Origin: Anaerolineales bacterium UBA7227
GTDB lineage: Bacteria > Chloroflexota > Anaerolineae > Anaerolineales > Villigracilaceae
Assembly: GCA_002473085.1 (NCBI GenBank)
Contig: DKTP01000007.1
Location: 1 to 26,625 of the forward strand
Reading direction: 5' to 3'
DNA length: 26,625 bases
In this document: positions 1 through 7,572 of the stretch, piece after piece
Position numbering within the stretch: the first letter of the stretch is position 1
Layout: every line of letters starts with the position of its first letter
Notes under the pieces: model-generated
Databases searched by the model: none
The model's input: the letters and a program-made list of their open reading frames with translations, nothing else
Told to the model about the DNA's origin: nothing
Translations under genes and position numbers: made by a program

Positions 1-341
1 CCTCCGCCCCCGCCCCCACCGCCTCCGCCTTTCAGGTTCAGCGTGGAGGTTGGGAAGGGCGTGGGCGAGCGGTACACGAAGTCAACTGTGGCGGTCCCGG
101 TGGGAGTGACGGTCGGCGTTTGCGACGGGGTGAGCGTGCCGGGCGGGGTGGGCGTGGAGGTGTACTTCGAGACGACGACCGCCGTGCCGGTGGCCGCGGC
201 GTTGTACGTCGCGGCCACGATTGTATCCACCGCGCCGACGGCCTGGGTGGGAAGGGGGGCAATGGACGGTAAAACGGGCGCGCAGGCCAGCGTAATGACC
301 AGGGCTGCCACGAGAAAAGCCGATCGTTTTTTCCAGTCCAT
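1..341 (-). CDS. NBR1-Ig-type lipoprotein, C-terminus beyond the window (partial)
   Basis: An open frame runs leftward from the ATG at 341 to the window edge with no stop (113 codons visible). The protein begins MDWKKRSAFLVAALVITLAC, a basic n-region and hydrophobic core ending at a Cys followed by Ala-Pro. This looks like a lipoprotein signal, although the lipobox (T-L-A-C) is imperfect. An Ala/Val-rich stretch follows, then a Thr/Pro-rich linker (repeated T-P-T and T-P-F) and a run of at least nine glycines at the edge. The layout of signal, Ala-rich segment, TP linker and Gly run matches the complete gene just upstream (407-1132), which then carries an NBR1-like Ig domain, so this is probably a tandem paralogue. 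It lies downstream of that gene on the same strand, behind a hairpin at 365-401. Function is unknown; surface anchoring is inferred. Confidence 0.72.
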   Translation of the reverse strand, partial: MDWKKRSAFLVAALVITLACAPVLPSIAPLPTQAVGAVDTIVAATYNAAATGTAVVVSKYTSTPTPPGTLTPSQTPTVTPTGTATVDFVYRSPTPFPTSTLNLKGGGGGGGGG

Positions 342-364
342 GTTATTTCTCCAAAACAGGCTTG

Positions 365-401
365 CCGGAAGCCAGGTTTTTCTAGAAAGCCTGGCTTCCG
401 G
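365..401 (-). terminator. Hairpin between the two lipoprotein genes
   Basis: A perfect 12-bp inverted repeat, CCGGAAGCCAGG (365-376) and CCTGGCTTCCGG (390-401), has a 13-base A/T-rich interior that can add several pairs. It begins six bases beyond the TAA of the upstream lipoprotein gene. There is no U-run directly after the stem on the minus strand, so it may be a weak terminator or an mRNA-stabilising hairpin that separates expression of the two paralogues. Confidence 0.55.
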
Positions 402-406
402 TCAAT

Positions 407-1132
407 TTACGGGGTCATGCCCGGCCGGATGATCTCGATCTGGATGTAGGGCGTGCAAAACTTGACGCCGTCGCCCACCACCGCGTATTGCACGGTGATC
501 CAGACGGGTTTATTGCCGTCAAAAGCGGACGGCGCGGTCAGCTCGGCGGCAAGCGTGACAGACTCGCCGGGTTTAATGTCCTTCGGACCGATGCTGGTTT
601 TGAGAGGAAACGGGTTTGCAGAGAGCGACGCGTTCGCCGGAAAGTCGGAGCGGACCTTTTCTTTCCAGAAGATCCAACTATACGTGGCCGCTTCCCATTT
701 CCGGGTTCCGTTATTTTTCAAGGTCCATTTCACGTCCAGTTTGTCGCCCACTTTCAGGATCGTGGCCGGGGCGCCGTCGCGCGGAACCTGGTCGATGAGC
801 TGGCAACTGTAGCGCATATCCTTGGTGGGACCTCCGCCGCCGCCGACGAACGGAGTCTGGGTACTGACTCCGGGCGTGACGACGAAAGGCGTCAGTGTGG
901 GGAACGGCGTCAGGGTCGGGATGGCCGTTGCCGGCGGGGGGGGGAGCGTGTCGGTGGCGGCCGGCTGGGCCGCGGCGGTGAGCGCCGCGCCTGCTTCCAC
1001 CGTCTGCGCCACCGACGTCCCGATCTGGTTTGCCGCGGCCTGCGCGTCCACCGTCGGCTGTGGAGCGGGCGCGCAGGCGCCGGCCAGCAACGTCAACGCA
1101 AGCAGGAAATATGCGATCTGGGGTTTTGTCAT
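407..1132 (-). CDS. Lipoprotein with NBR1-like Ig domain
   Basis: A 241-residue predicted lipoprotein. Residues 1-20 form a signal sequence ending in L-A-G-A-C, followed by Ala-Pro. Residues about 27-60 are Ala-rich, about 62-100 are a Thr/Pro linker with repeated T-L-T-P-F units, and a short Gly run follows. The C-terminal ~130 residues look like the Ig-like 'NBR1 central domain' fold common in Anaerolineae secreted proteins: a G-D-K-L-D-V-K-W-T-L-K-N-N-G-T strand motif, a W-rich middle, and I-K-P-G-E-S-V-T-L near the second sheet. The domain is a predicted beta-sandwich adhesion or scaffolding module, not an enzyme. Its ATG overlaps the kamA stop codon (ATGA, 1129-1132), so it is probably co-transcribed and translationally coupled to kamA. 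A paralogue lies directly downstream (1-341). Confidence 0.8.
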   Translation of the reverse strand: MTKPQIAYFLLALTLLAGACAPAPQPTVDAQAAANQIGTSVAQTVEAGAALTAAAQPAATDTLPPPPATAIPTLTPFPTLTPFVVTPGVSTQTPFVGGGGGPTKDMRYSCQLIDQVPRDGAPATILKVGDKLDVKWTLKNNGTRKWEAATYSWIFWKEKVRSDFPANASLSANPFPLKTSIGPKDIKPGESVTLAAELTAPSAFDGNKPVWITVQYAVVGDGVKFCTPYIQIEIIRPGMTP

Positions 1133-2487
1133 TCGTCTGTCTCCTTCTGACTGCTCTTTTTGTCGGCGTCCTCACCGGCGCCGATGCCGAGCGGGACCCA
1201 TTTTTTCTCGTCCTTCAGGCGGTGTTGGATTCCGCCGCGGTCGTGGATCTGGTCGAATCCTTCGGGTTTGATGAACATCACGTCGCCTTCCAGCATCCCG
1301 TGGATGCCGGCCTGTCCGGGTTCGGGACGTTTGAGTCCCTTGAATTTGGCGGCCTTCTCCGGGAGGTAATCGGTCGGCTCCTCGTAGGTGGTGACGTAGC
1401 CTTCGTAGTTGCGGAGGATCACTTTGTGGTCCGACATGCTCAGCAGGTAGTTTGGCATGACGGGGATCTTGCCGCCGCCGCCCGGCGCGTCGATGATGTA
1501 TTGCGGCACCGCGTAGCCCGAAGTGTGTCCGCGCAGGCCTTCCATGATCTCGATGCCTTTCGCCACCGGCGTGCGGAAATGTCCTGCGCCTTCGACGAGG
1601 TCGCATTGATAGAGGTAGTACGGGCGCACGCGGATGCGGACCAGTTTCTGCACCAGGTCGCGCTGGATGTGGACGTTGTCGTTCACGCCCGCCAGCAGCA
1701 CCGACTGGTTGCCGAGCGGGATGCCTGCCTTCGTTAAACGGTCGCAGGCCTGTTCGAGTTCCAGGCTGATCTCGTTCGCGTGGTTCACGTGGATGTTGAT
1801 CCACAGCGGGTGGAAGCGGGCGAGCATGTCGCAGAGTTCCTGCGTGACGCGCATCGGCATGAAGACCGGCACGCGGCTTCCGATGCGGATGATCTCGATG
1901 TGCGGGATCTCGCGCAGGCGGGTGAGAATCTGCTCGAGGATCTTCGGCGCCAGCACCAGCGGGTCGCCGCCCGAAAGCAGCACGTCGCGCACCTGCGGCG
2001 TGCGCTTGAGATACTCGATCTGCATGTCGAACTCGGCCTGCGAGAAGGTCTGGCCGGGATCGCCGACGATGCGCGAGCGCGTGCAATAACGGCAGTACGA
2101 CGCGCACTGCGTCGTCACGAGCATCAGCACCCGGTCGGGATAGCGGTGGACCAGCCCCGGCACGGGGGAGTGGCGGTCTTCGGCGAGCGAGTCCTCCATC
2201 ATGGCGGTGAACGATTGCAGTTCTTCCGAGCGCGGGATGATCTGCCGCCGGATCGGGTCGTCGGGGTTGTCCGGGTCGATCAACGAGATAAAGTAGGGCG
2301 TCACGTCCACGCGGAAGAGTCCCTGGGTCTGGAGCGCCTTGCGCTCCGATTCGGTCAGCGGGATGATCTTTCCGATTTCTTCGGCGTTATTCAGGCGGTG
2401 GCTGAGCTGCCAGCGCCAATCGTTCCATTTTTCATCGGGAACGTCGGCATAGATGGACGCGCGTTTGGAAACGAAAGGGGTGGGCAT
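1129..2487 (-). CDS. kamA: Lysine 2,3-aminomutase (radical SAM, PLP)
   Basis: A 452-residue radical-SAM enzyme interconverting L-lysine and L-beta-lysine, used in lysine fermentation or for acetyl-beta-lysine osmolyte synthesis. The cluster motif CxxxCxxC is C128-C132-C135. The PLP lysine is K340 in D-A-P-G-G-G-G-K. D296 (Q-C-D-L) and D333 (I-I-D-A-P) match the two aspartates that hold the substrate epsilon-amino group in clostridial KamA, which favours lysine over glutamate as substrate. The start at 2487 is preferred because GGAGG sits five bases upstream; the frame stays open to 2610 but that extension is Arg/Pro-rich and unlike the family. A good promoter lies at 2598-2626. The lipoprotein gene downstream overlaps by four bases. 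No partner acetyltransferase (ablB) is visible, so the fate of beta-lysine cannot be told from this window. Confidence 0.95.
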   Translation of the reverse strand: MPTPFVSKRASIYADVPDEKWNDWRWQLSHRLNNAEEIGKIIPLTESERKALQTQGLFRVDVTPYFISLIDPDNPDDPIRRQIIPRSEELQSFTAMMEDSLAEDRHSPVPGLVHRYPDRVLMLVTTQCASYCRYCTRSRIVGDPGQTFSQAEFDMQIEYLKRTPQVRDVLLSGGDPLVLAPKILEQILTRLREIPHIEIIRIGSRVPVFMPMRVTQELCDMLARFHPLWINIHVNHANEISLELEQACDRLTKAGIPLGNQSVLLAGVNDNVHIQRDLVQKLVRIRVRPYYLYQCDLVEGAGHFRTPVAKGIEIMEGLRGHTSGYAVPQYIIDAPGGGGKIPVMPNYLLSMSDHKVILRNYEGYVTTYEEPTDYLPEKAAKFKGLKRPEPGQAGIHGMLEGDVMFIKPEGFDQIHDRGGIQHRLKDEKKWVPLGIGAGEDADKKSSQKETDE

Positions 2488-2597
2488 GTTATCCTCCAAA
2501 TCTTGAAAAATGAGTAAAACGTCGCGGGCAGGGAGGACGCCTGCGGCGGGTCGTGGTCGGGGCGGAAAAAGCCTGCAAATTGGCCGTTCATGCAAGC

Positions 2598-2626
2598 ATT
2601 GTAAAAGCAAACCGAAAGCGGGTCAA
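2598..2626 (-). promoter_or_regulatory. Sigma70-type promoter for kamA
   Basis: Read on the minus strand, TTGACC (2626-2621) and TACAAT (2603-2598) are separated by exactly 17 bases, close to the housekeeping consensus. Transcription would start near 2591, giving a leader of about 100 bases before the kamA ATG at 2487. Confidence 0.6.
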
Positions 2627-2700
2627 TGTCGTCATTCTAGCGCGGAAGGCGGGGGAGGAGCAGGGTACAATGGGGGCAGACGATCCCGAAAGGAGACGCC

Positions 2701-3603
2701 ATGACTCTCGAAGGCACACACGGACTGTGGGGCGACTTGCACGTCCCGGACGCGTCGCCCGCCCAGGCCGACTTCACCGTGTTGGGGATTCCCTTCGACG
2801 GCCTCGCCAGCGCGCGCAAGGGCGCGGCCCTCGCCCCCGAGCGCATCCGCTTCTGGTCGCGGCACGTGACGCCGTTCAGCGAGGACCGCACGCGCCTCGC
2901 CGGACTCGTCGTCCGCGACGCGGGCGACTTCCCCGTCGCCGACCCCGCCTCCGACTTCCCCAAAGCGGCCGAGGTCGTCGCGGGCCTCTCCAACATCCCG
3001 ATCTTCCTCGGCGGAGACCATTCCGTCACAATTCCCATCTTTCAGGGACAGCGCCAGCGCTTCGCGGGGAAACGCCTCGGCCTGCTGTGGGTGGACGCGC
3101 ATCCCGACCTGTGCGACGACTTCGACGGCTCGCGGCTCTCGCATGCCTGCGTCCTGCGCCGCGGCCTGGAATTTGGAATTGACCAGCAGGACGTCTGCCT
3201 CGTCGGATTGCGTTCGTGGGAGGAGCAGGAGATCGACCTGATCGAGCGCGGACAGATGCACGTCTACACCGCGGCCGATGTGGCCGAACTCGGCATGAAG
3301 TCGGTGGCGGCTGACGTGCGGAAGATCCTGGCGCGCTGCGACGCGGTCCACGTCTCGCTCGACATTGACTGCCTCGACCCGTCCGCCGCGCCGGGGACGG
3401 GCATCCCCGAATTCGGCGGCCTCTCCAGCCGCGAGGCGCTGACGTTGATCCAATCGTTGCAGGGACTGCCGCTCGTCGGCCTGGACGTGGTCGAGGTCGC
3501 GCCGCCGCTCGATCCCTCCGAAGCGACCGTCTTCGCCGCGCTCAAGATCATCATGGAGTTCATCGCCGTCGTGGCGCGAGGCCGCGCGGCGCTCAGCGGT
3601 TGA
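2701..3603 (+). CDS. Agmatinase/arginase-family ureohydrolase
   Basis: A 300-residue Mn-dependent ureohydrolase, probably agmatinase (agmatine to putrescine and urea), though arginase, formimidoylglutamase or guanidinobutyrase cannot be excluded. Expected metal ligands are all present: H107 in G-G-D-H-S, D132/H134/D136 in V-D-A-H-P-D, and D221/D223 in S-L-D-I-D-C-L-D-P. The P-G-T-G-I-P-E loop and the C-terminal L-D-V-V-E-V-A-P motif are also intact, and the length is usual for the family. AAAGGAG lies seven to eight bases before the ATG, and a TACAAT box at 2666-2671 could be its -10, but no clear -35 was found. It is divergent from kamA, so this small locus handles two basic-amino-acid routes. 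Its 3' end overlaps the convergent PBP gene by 11 bases. Confidence 0.88.
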   Translation: MTLEGTHGLWGDLHVPDASPAQADFTVLGIPFDGLASARKGAALAPERIRFWSRHVTPFSEDRTRLAGLVVRDAGDFPVADPASDFPKAAEVVAGLSNIPIFLGGDHSVTIPIFQGQRQRFAGKRLGLLWVDAHPDLCDDFDGSRLSHACVLRRGLEFGIDQQDVCLVGLRSWEEQEIDLIERGQMHVYTAADVAELGMKSVAADVRKILARCDAVHVSLDIDCLDPSAAPGTGIPEFGGLSSREALTLIQSLQGLPLVGLDVVEVAPPLDPSEATVFAALKIIMEFIAVVARGRAALSG

Positions 3604-6103
3604 CCGTCACCAGCGTCACAGCCGTTTCCACCCTCTCGTCTTCATAGACCACCGCCAACTGGATGGCGTATAAGCCGCTCAGCCCGGTCGTGTCCCACTC
3701 CGCGAGCAAGCCGTTGACGACGGGGGTTTCCGCGTCGGCGCCGATCTGCCTCCACGCGCGCGGGTTAAGTCCCTCTCCCACCAAAATTCGATAATATTGG
3801 AATCCGCTTCCCATCGCCGCGCCGACGATCTGCACGCGTCCGCTCACTTCCGCGAACAGCGCGGGCGCCGCGATGTGGACGTTGGGATTCGGCGCCGGGG
3901 GCTGGATGGCGTCGTACGCTTCGGGCGCGACGGGGATGCCGGCCGCGGCCGCCCATTGCCGCGCCTCCTCCGGGACGGACATATACGCCCGCCGCTCCGT
4001 CAGTTCGGGCGGCGTGAAGACGGTCGCCAGCAGTCCCGTCTCGCGGTTGACGACATATCCGCGGAACAGGTTGTCGCCCTGGGCCGGCTCGAAGCCGTTG
4101 ACGAAGACCTCGCGCACCACTTCAGGACAGTCTGCCGTAGGCAGCAAACCCGAGGGGTCGCACACGTCCATCTGTGTGACGCCCGCCGGCGGAGTCCACG
4201 AACTGGCGGGCAGGGATTCGTTCGCGGCCCGCATCAGCGCGGACCACAAACCGGCCGGGACGCGCGGGGAGAGAGCGGTCTCCTCTTCCGCGGAAGATGG
4301 CGGGTTGCCGGTCCACACGGCGGCGAGACGCGCGGGGGTGTAGCCGACGGCCCACGCGTCGGACGCGCCCGTCCAGCCGGATTTGAACGCGGCCGGGACG
4401 CCCGTCTCGGTGAGGTTGGGATTTCCCCAACTCGGCCAGCGCGCCGACGCGTCGCTGAGGGCGTTGTCCATCAGGTAGGCAAGCTGCGGCGAGACGACCG
4501 ACTGCGACTCGGGCTGGCTCCAGTCCAGCCAGAGCGCGCCGTCCACGCTTTCGACGCGCAGGACGGAGGCGGGCTGGATCGCGTCCGCGAATTTCTGTCC
4601 GTTGCGGAGGCCGAGCGCCGCGAAGGTCGCGTAGGCGGCGGAGAGGTCGAGGAGGTTTTGGGGCGGGGAAGCGCGGACGAAGTCCGCGCCCGGCGCGAGG
4701 TCCAGGCCGAACGAGCGCGCGGCGGCGACGGCGTTGCCCGCGCCCATCTGGTCCATCACGTCCAGCGCGGGGGCGAGGTAATCGTTGGCGAGGGCGAGCC
4801 GCAGGCGTATGGGGCCGTGGAAGGCGCGGTCGGGGTTTTGGATGTCGCCGCGCGGGATGTCCCAGACGAGGGAGGCGGGGCCGAGGCCGCGGGCGAAGCC
4901 GGTCAGGTAGATGAACGGCGTGAGGAGGGAGCCGGGGTTGCGCGCGGCGAGGAAGGCGGAGGTCCCCTGCAGATCCGTCTCGCCGACGAGGGCGAGGATC
5001 TGCCCGTCGCGCGGGTCGAGGACGAGCGCGCTGGCGGACGGGTTCGCGAGGCCGGTTTGCGGGAGCGCGGGGAGGACGCGCGCCGCGCCGCAGTCGGATT
5101 CGTCCGCCGGTCGACGCGCGAGGCGTCTCACGTAGATTTGCGTGAGGCAGGCCGCGCTTTTTTGCAGGTCGTAATCGAGCGTGGAGACGACGTTCAGTCC
5201 GCCGCGTTCGATGCGCTGGCGGTCGAAGCGCGTGGAGAGTTGGGTCAGCGCCAGGTTGACGAAGGCTTCCTCTCCCTGGTCTCTTTTCTCCCGATGCGGA
5301 AAGGGCGGGGGCGCGGGCAGGTCTTCGGTCATTCCGAGCGCCTGCATGACGAGGAGCGTCTCGCGGGCGCGCTGGGAGGCGGCTTCAGGCGCGTCGATGG
5401 GATTCAGGCTGGGCGCCTCGGCGGCGGCCGCGAGGACGGCGGATTCGGCCAGGGTCAGTTGCGTGGCTGGTTTGTCGAAGTAGAGTTCGGCGGCGGATTC
5501 GATCCCGAAGGCGTAATTGCCGTAGTTGGCCGAGTTGACGTACCATTCGATGATCTGGTTCTTCCCGTAGCGCGCCGCGATCTGCGCGGCGAGGATGCGT
5601 TCGCGCAGGGCGCGTTTGAGCGAGGGCGGCTCGGCGAACAGCAGGAGGTCGTAGGCCAGTTTTTGCGCGAGGGTGGGATGCGAATCGGGGTTGTCGAGTC
5701 CGCTGAGGGTGTAGCCGGGATGCGAGTCGAAGCGCGGGTCCGATGCGGCGAGGGTGGCGTCCACAAAGTCTTTGGGCAGGGACGCGAACGGGATGTAGAC
5801 GCGCGCGGCGTCGGACGGGGCAAAGACGAAGACGACCTGCTCGCCCGTGCGGTCGTAGACGCGCGTGGGCTGGAGCAGGAGTCCGTCCCGTTGGTTCAGG
5901 AGAATGGGAAGCTGGTCAATCGAGGGCAGGCCGCGCGTCAGGTCCGCGTAGGCGAAGACGGACGCGAAGATGACGACCGCCAGCGCGATGGAAAAGACGT
6001 ATCCCAGTCCCAGCCCCGCGGCGCGGAGGCGCGAGTCGCGCTGGCGGCGCAGGTCCGCGCGGCGTTCGCGTCGGCGGTGGACGATTTCGGCCATGTCGGG
6101 CAT
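3593..6103 (-). CDS. Class-A penicillin-binding protein-like, catalytic motifs degenerate
   Basis: An 836-residue protein with class-A PBP architecture: a basic cytoplasmic head (1-28), one membrane segment (about 31-53), a GT51-like domain (about 80-260), a transpeptidase-like domain (about 350-620) and an extracytoplasmic tail. Fold-level landmarks are clear: the N-x-x-x-Y-G-N-x-x-x-G-I-E-S-A-A segment at 190-205, W-A-V-G-Y-T-P at 584-590, and K574-S-G where K-T-G is usual. Key residues are changed. The first GT51 glutamate (E-D-x-x-F-x-x-H-x-G in active enzymes) is S121 in S-D-P-R-F-D-S-H-P-G. The G-S-T-I-T-Q-Q motif is only loosely kept as S-H-P-T-L-A-Q. The second Glu appears to be E168. 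The transpeptidase S-x-x-K is S392-L-L-T395, with no lysine, and S-x-N is replaced near N440-D-Y. The frame is intact, so a non-catalytic structural or regulatory PBP homologue is inferred. A second ATG three codons in (6094) is also possible. No Shine-Dalgarno is visible. Confidence 0.85.
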   Translation of the reverse strand: MPDMAEIVHRRRERRADLRRQRDSRLRAAGLGLGYVFSIALAVVIFASVFAYADLTRGLPSIDQLPILLNQRDGLLLQPTRVYDRTGEQVVFVFAPSDAARVYIPFASLPKDFVDATLAASDPRFDSHPGYTLSGLDNPDSHPTLAQKLAYDLLLFAEPPSLKRALRERILAAQIAARYGKNQIIEWYVNSANYGNYAFGIESAAELYFDKPATQLTLAESAVLAAAAEAPSLNPIDAPEAASQRARETLLVMQALGMTEDLPAPPPFPHREKRDQGEEAFVNLALTQLSTRFDRQRIERGGLNVVSTLDYDLQKSAACLTQIYVRRLARRPADESDCGAARVLPALPQTGLANPSASALVLDPRDGQILALVGETDLQGTSAFLAARNPGSLLTPFIYLTGFARGLGPASLVWDIPRGDIQNPDRAFHGPIRLRLALANDYLAPALDVMDQMGAGNAVAAARSFGLDLAPGADFVRASPPQNLLDLSAAYATFAALGLRNGQKFADAIQPASVLRVESVDGALWLDWSQPESQSVVSPQLAYLMDNALSDASARWPSWGNPNLTETGVPAAFKSGWTGASDAWAVGYTPARLAAVWTGNPPSSAEEETALSPRVPAGLWSALMRAANESLPASSWTPPAGVTQMDVCDPSGLLPTADCPEVVREVFVNGFEPAQGDNLFRGYVVNRETGLLATVFTPPELTERRAYMSVPEEARQWAAAAGIPVAPEAYDAIQPPAPNPNVHIAAPALFAEVSGRVQIVGAAMGSGFQYYRILVGEGLNPRAWRQIGADAETPVVNGLLAEWDTTGLSGLYAIQLAVVYEDERVETAVTLVTVNR

Positions 6104-6119
6104 GGGTTGATTTTACAAC

Positions 6120-6193
6120 GAAGTTGGGGGAGGCGCGGGTGGAGATTGGAGATTGGGGGTTTGGGAATTGGAGATTGGAGATTGGTAATTGGG
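6120..6193 (-). repeat. Low-complexity CCAATCTCCAAT leader repeat
   Basis: Between folP and the PBP gene the coding (minus) strand reads as repeated, G-poor words built on CCAATCTC and CCAATTCCC. At least four imperfect copies of CAATCTCCA are seen. The stretch has neither a Shine-Dalgarno motif nor a hairpin-plus-U terminator. It resembles other G-poor leaders in this window (9619-9686, 12961-13005, 16422-16480). Confidence 0.6.
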
Positions 6194-7069
6194 TTAGGTT
6201 CTTACGATGGCGTCCGTCATTTTGACGACGCGGCTGATGGGCAGGACGTCGTGCACGCGGACGATGTCCGCGCCGCGCGTGATGCCGACGGCGACCGCGG
6301 CGGCCGTCCCTTCCACGCGCTGGTCGGGTGGCAGGTCGAGGGTGTAGCCGATGAAGGATTTGCGCGAGGGGCCGAGCAGGACGGGGAAACCGAGGGCGCG
6401 GATCTCGTCGAGGCGGCGGATGAGTTCGAGGTTGTGCGCGACGGTTTTGCCAAATCCGATCCCGGGGTCGAGGATGACGCGCTCGTCGGGAATCCCGGCG
6501 CGGCGGGCGACGTCCACCGAGTCCATCAGTTCGCGCTTCACGTCTTCGATCAGGTTTTCGTATTCCGCGCCGACGTAGGCGCTGCCGAGCCGCGTCTTCA
6601 CTTCCACGCTGGCGGGGTTGCTGCGGTTGTGCATCAGAATCACTGGACACTGAAAACTGGAAATCACTTCGCCGAGTCTTGGGTCGGCGCGCAGCGCCCA
6701 TACGTCGTTGACGATGCGCGCGCCCGCGGTCAGCGCGGCTTCGGCGACTTCGGCTTTGTAGGTGTCAATGGAAATGAGCGCGTCGGGGAATTCGCGCAGG
6801 ACGGCTTCGATGACGGGGATGACGCGTCCCTTCTCCGCGGCCGCGTCCACGGGCTGGGAGCCCGGGCGCGTCGACTCCCCGCCCACGTCGAGGATGTCGC
6901 AGCCCGCGGCAAGGAAGGCGCGGGCCTGTTCCACAGCGACGGAGACCGCGTCCCCTTGCGCGATGATCCCATCGCCCGAAAACGAATCGGGCGTGACGTT
7001 GAGGACGCCCATCACATAGGTGCGCGATCCCCAGTCGAAGACGCGGTCGGCGACTTGTAATGATTTCAT
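6194..7069 (-). CDS. folP: Dihydropteroate synthase
   Basis: A 291-residue TIM-barrel enzyme joining 6-hydroxymethyl-dihydropterin diphosphate to p-aminobenzoate in folate synthesis. Diagnostic motifs run in order: V-M-G-V-L-N-V-T-P-D-S-F-S (19-31), D-V-G-G-E-S-T-R-P-G, D-T-Y-K-A-E-V, I-V-N-D-V, L-M-H-N-R, D-P-G-I-G-F-G-K-T, G-P-S-R-K-S-F-I-G, and the C-terminal R-V-H-D-V. Length is normal and no catalytic residue is missing. It starts 12 bases after the DUF2283 stop, with no clear Shine-Dalgarno, so it probably belongs to the transcript from the SpoIIAA-like gene. No other folate gene lies beside it. Confidence 0.95.
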   Translation of the reverse strand: MKSLQVADRVFDWGSRTYVMGVLNVTPDSFSGDGIIAQGDAVSVAVEQARAFLAAGCDILDVGGESTRPGSQPVDAAAEKGRVIPVIEAVLREFPDALISIDTYKAEVAEAALTAGARIVNDVWALRADPRLGEVISSFQCPVILMHNRSNPASVEVKTRLGSAYVGAEYENLIEDVKRELMDSVDVARRAGIPDERVILDPGIGFGKTVAHNLELIRRLDEIRALGFPVLLGPSRKSFIGYTLDLPPDQRVEGTAAAVAVGITRGADIVRVHDVLPISRVVKMTDAIVRT

Positions 7070-7081
7070 TTTCGGCGCGTA

Positions 7082-7288
7082 TCACCCTGCAATTGGAGAC
7101 ACTTGATATTCGATCCGACCCGGCAAATTCACCCGCTTGGATGCATCCAGGATTTCGAGCGAAATAAGGTTGCCGTTTGTGTCGTAATCCAAAATCACGC
7201 CCGGCTTATCCTCGTCGCTTTCCGCAACGGCGGTGTCCGCGAAGATGATCGTCAACGTATCCAGGTCGCGGTCATATACAACTTTCAT
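7082..7288 (-). CDS. DUF2283 family small protein (possible antitoxin)
   Basis: A 68-residue protein with the DUF2283 pattern: M-K-V-V-Y-D-R-D-L-D-T-L-T-I at the N-terminus, a central G-V-I-L-D-Y-D-x-x-G-N-L-I-S-L-E-I-L-D-A-S, then a short tail. The start at 7288 has GGAG about eight bases upstream, inside the last codons of the preceding DUF4258 gene; the gap between the two is three bases. DUF2283 and DUF4258 genes are often neighbours, and this order and spacing resemble a toxin-antitoxin module. That role is inferred from context and not shown by the sequence. Confidence 0.85.
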   Translation of the reverse strand: MKVVYDRDLDTLTIIFADTAVAESDEDKPGVILDYDTNGNLISLEILDASKRVNLPGRIEYQVSPIAG

Positions 7289-7291
7289 GGC

Positions 7292-7570
7292 TCATCTCCA
7301 ATACTTGTCAACCTTGCTTGTCCAGTAAGCAGTTACTACTTCCGGCGGGCGACGGTCAATGTCCACAAAGACGCGTAGGAGGAATGTCCTCGTCGGCGTC
7401 CCTTGATTGAATCTTGCCTGATATACGGCTCGCCCCGCGCGGACCATTTCGGATTGTTCCGGCGCGGACAAAACCTGTGCAACTTCAGATTCACTGATGC
7501 CGCGTCGCGCCATTTCGAAAAGCGCATGGTTTGCAAAAATGAAATCGTCAATGGCGGCAGGCAGGGACAT
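7292..7570 (-). CDS. DUF4258 family protein (possible RelE-like toxin)
   Basis: A 92-residue protein of the DUF4258 type. An early F-x-x-x-H-A-L-F-E-M-A-R-R-G-I-S-x-x-E-V segment is followed by a basic strand region (Y-Q-A-R-F, R-T-F-L-L-R-V-F-V-D) and a V-T-A-Y-W-T-S-K-x-x-K-Y-W end, as in small RelE/HigB-like proteins. The frame remains open far upstream (to 8914), but that extension runs antiparallel in phase through two well-supported genes and is rejected. The ATG at 7570 lies two bases after the stop of the SpoIIAA-like gene, which implies coupled translation. It pairs with DUF2283 downstream. Confidence 0.82.
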   Translation of the reverse strand: MSLPAAIDDFIFANHALFEMARRGISESEVAQVLSAPEQSEMVRAGRAVYQARFNQGTPTRTFLLRVFVDIDRRPPEVVTAYWTSKVDKYWR

Positions 7571-7572
7571 GG

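Noticed and set aside
2488..2610. N-terminal extension of kamA to 2610
   Set aside because: The extra 41 residues are Arg/Pro/Leu-rich, unlike KamA, and the ATG at 2487 has a well-placed GGAGG.
3797..7060. A 1087-codon open frame on the plus strand
   Set aside because: It runs antisense to the PBP and folP genes, both with clear family motifs. Its product is a low-complexity Arg/Gly/Glu-rich chain, typical of antisense frames in GC-rich DNA.
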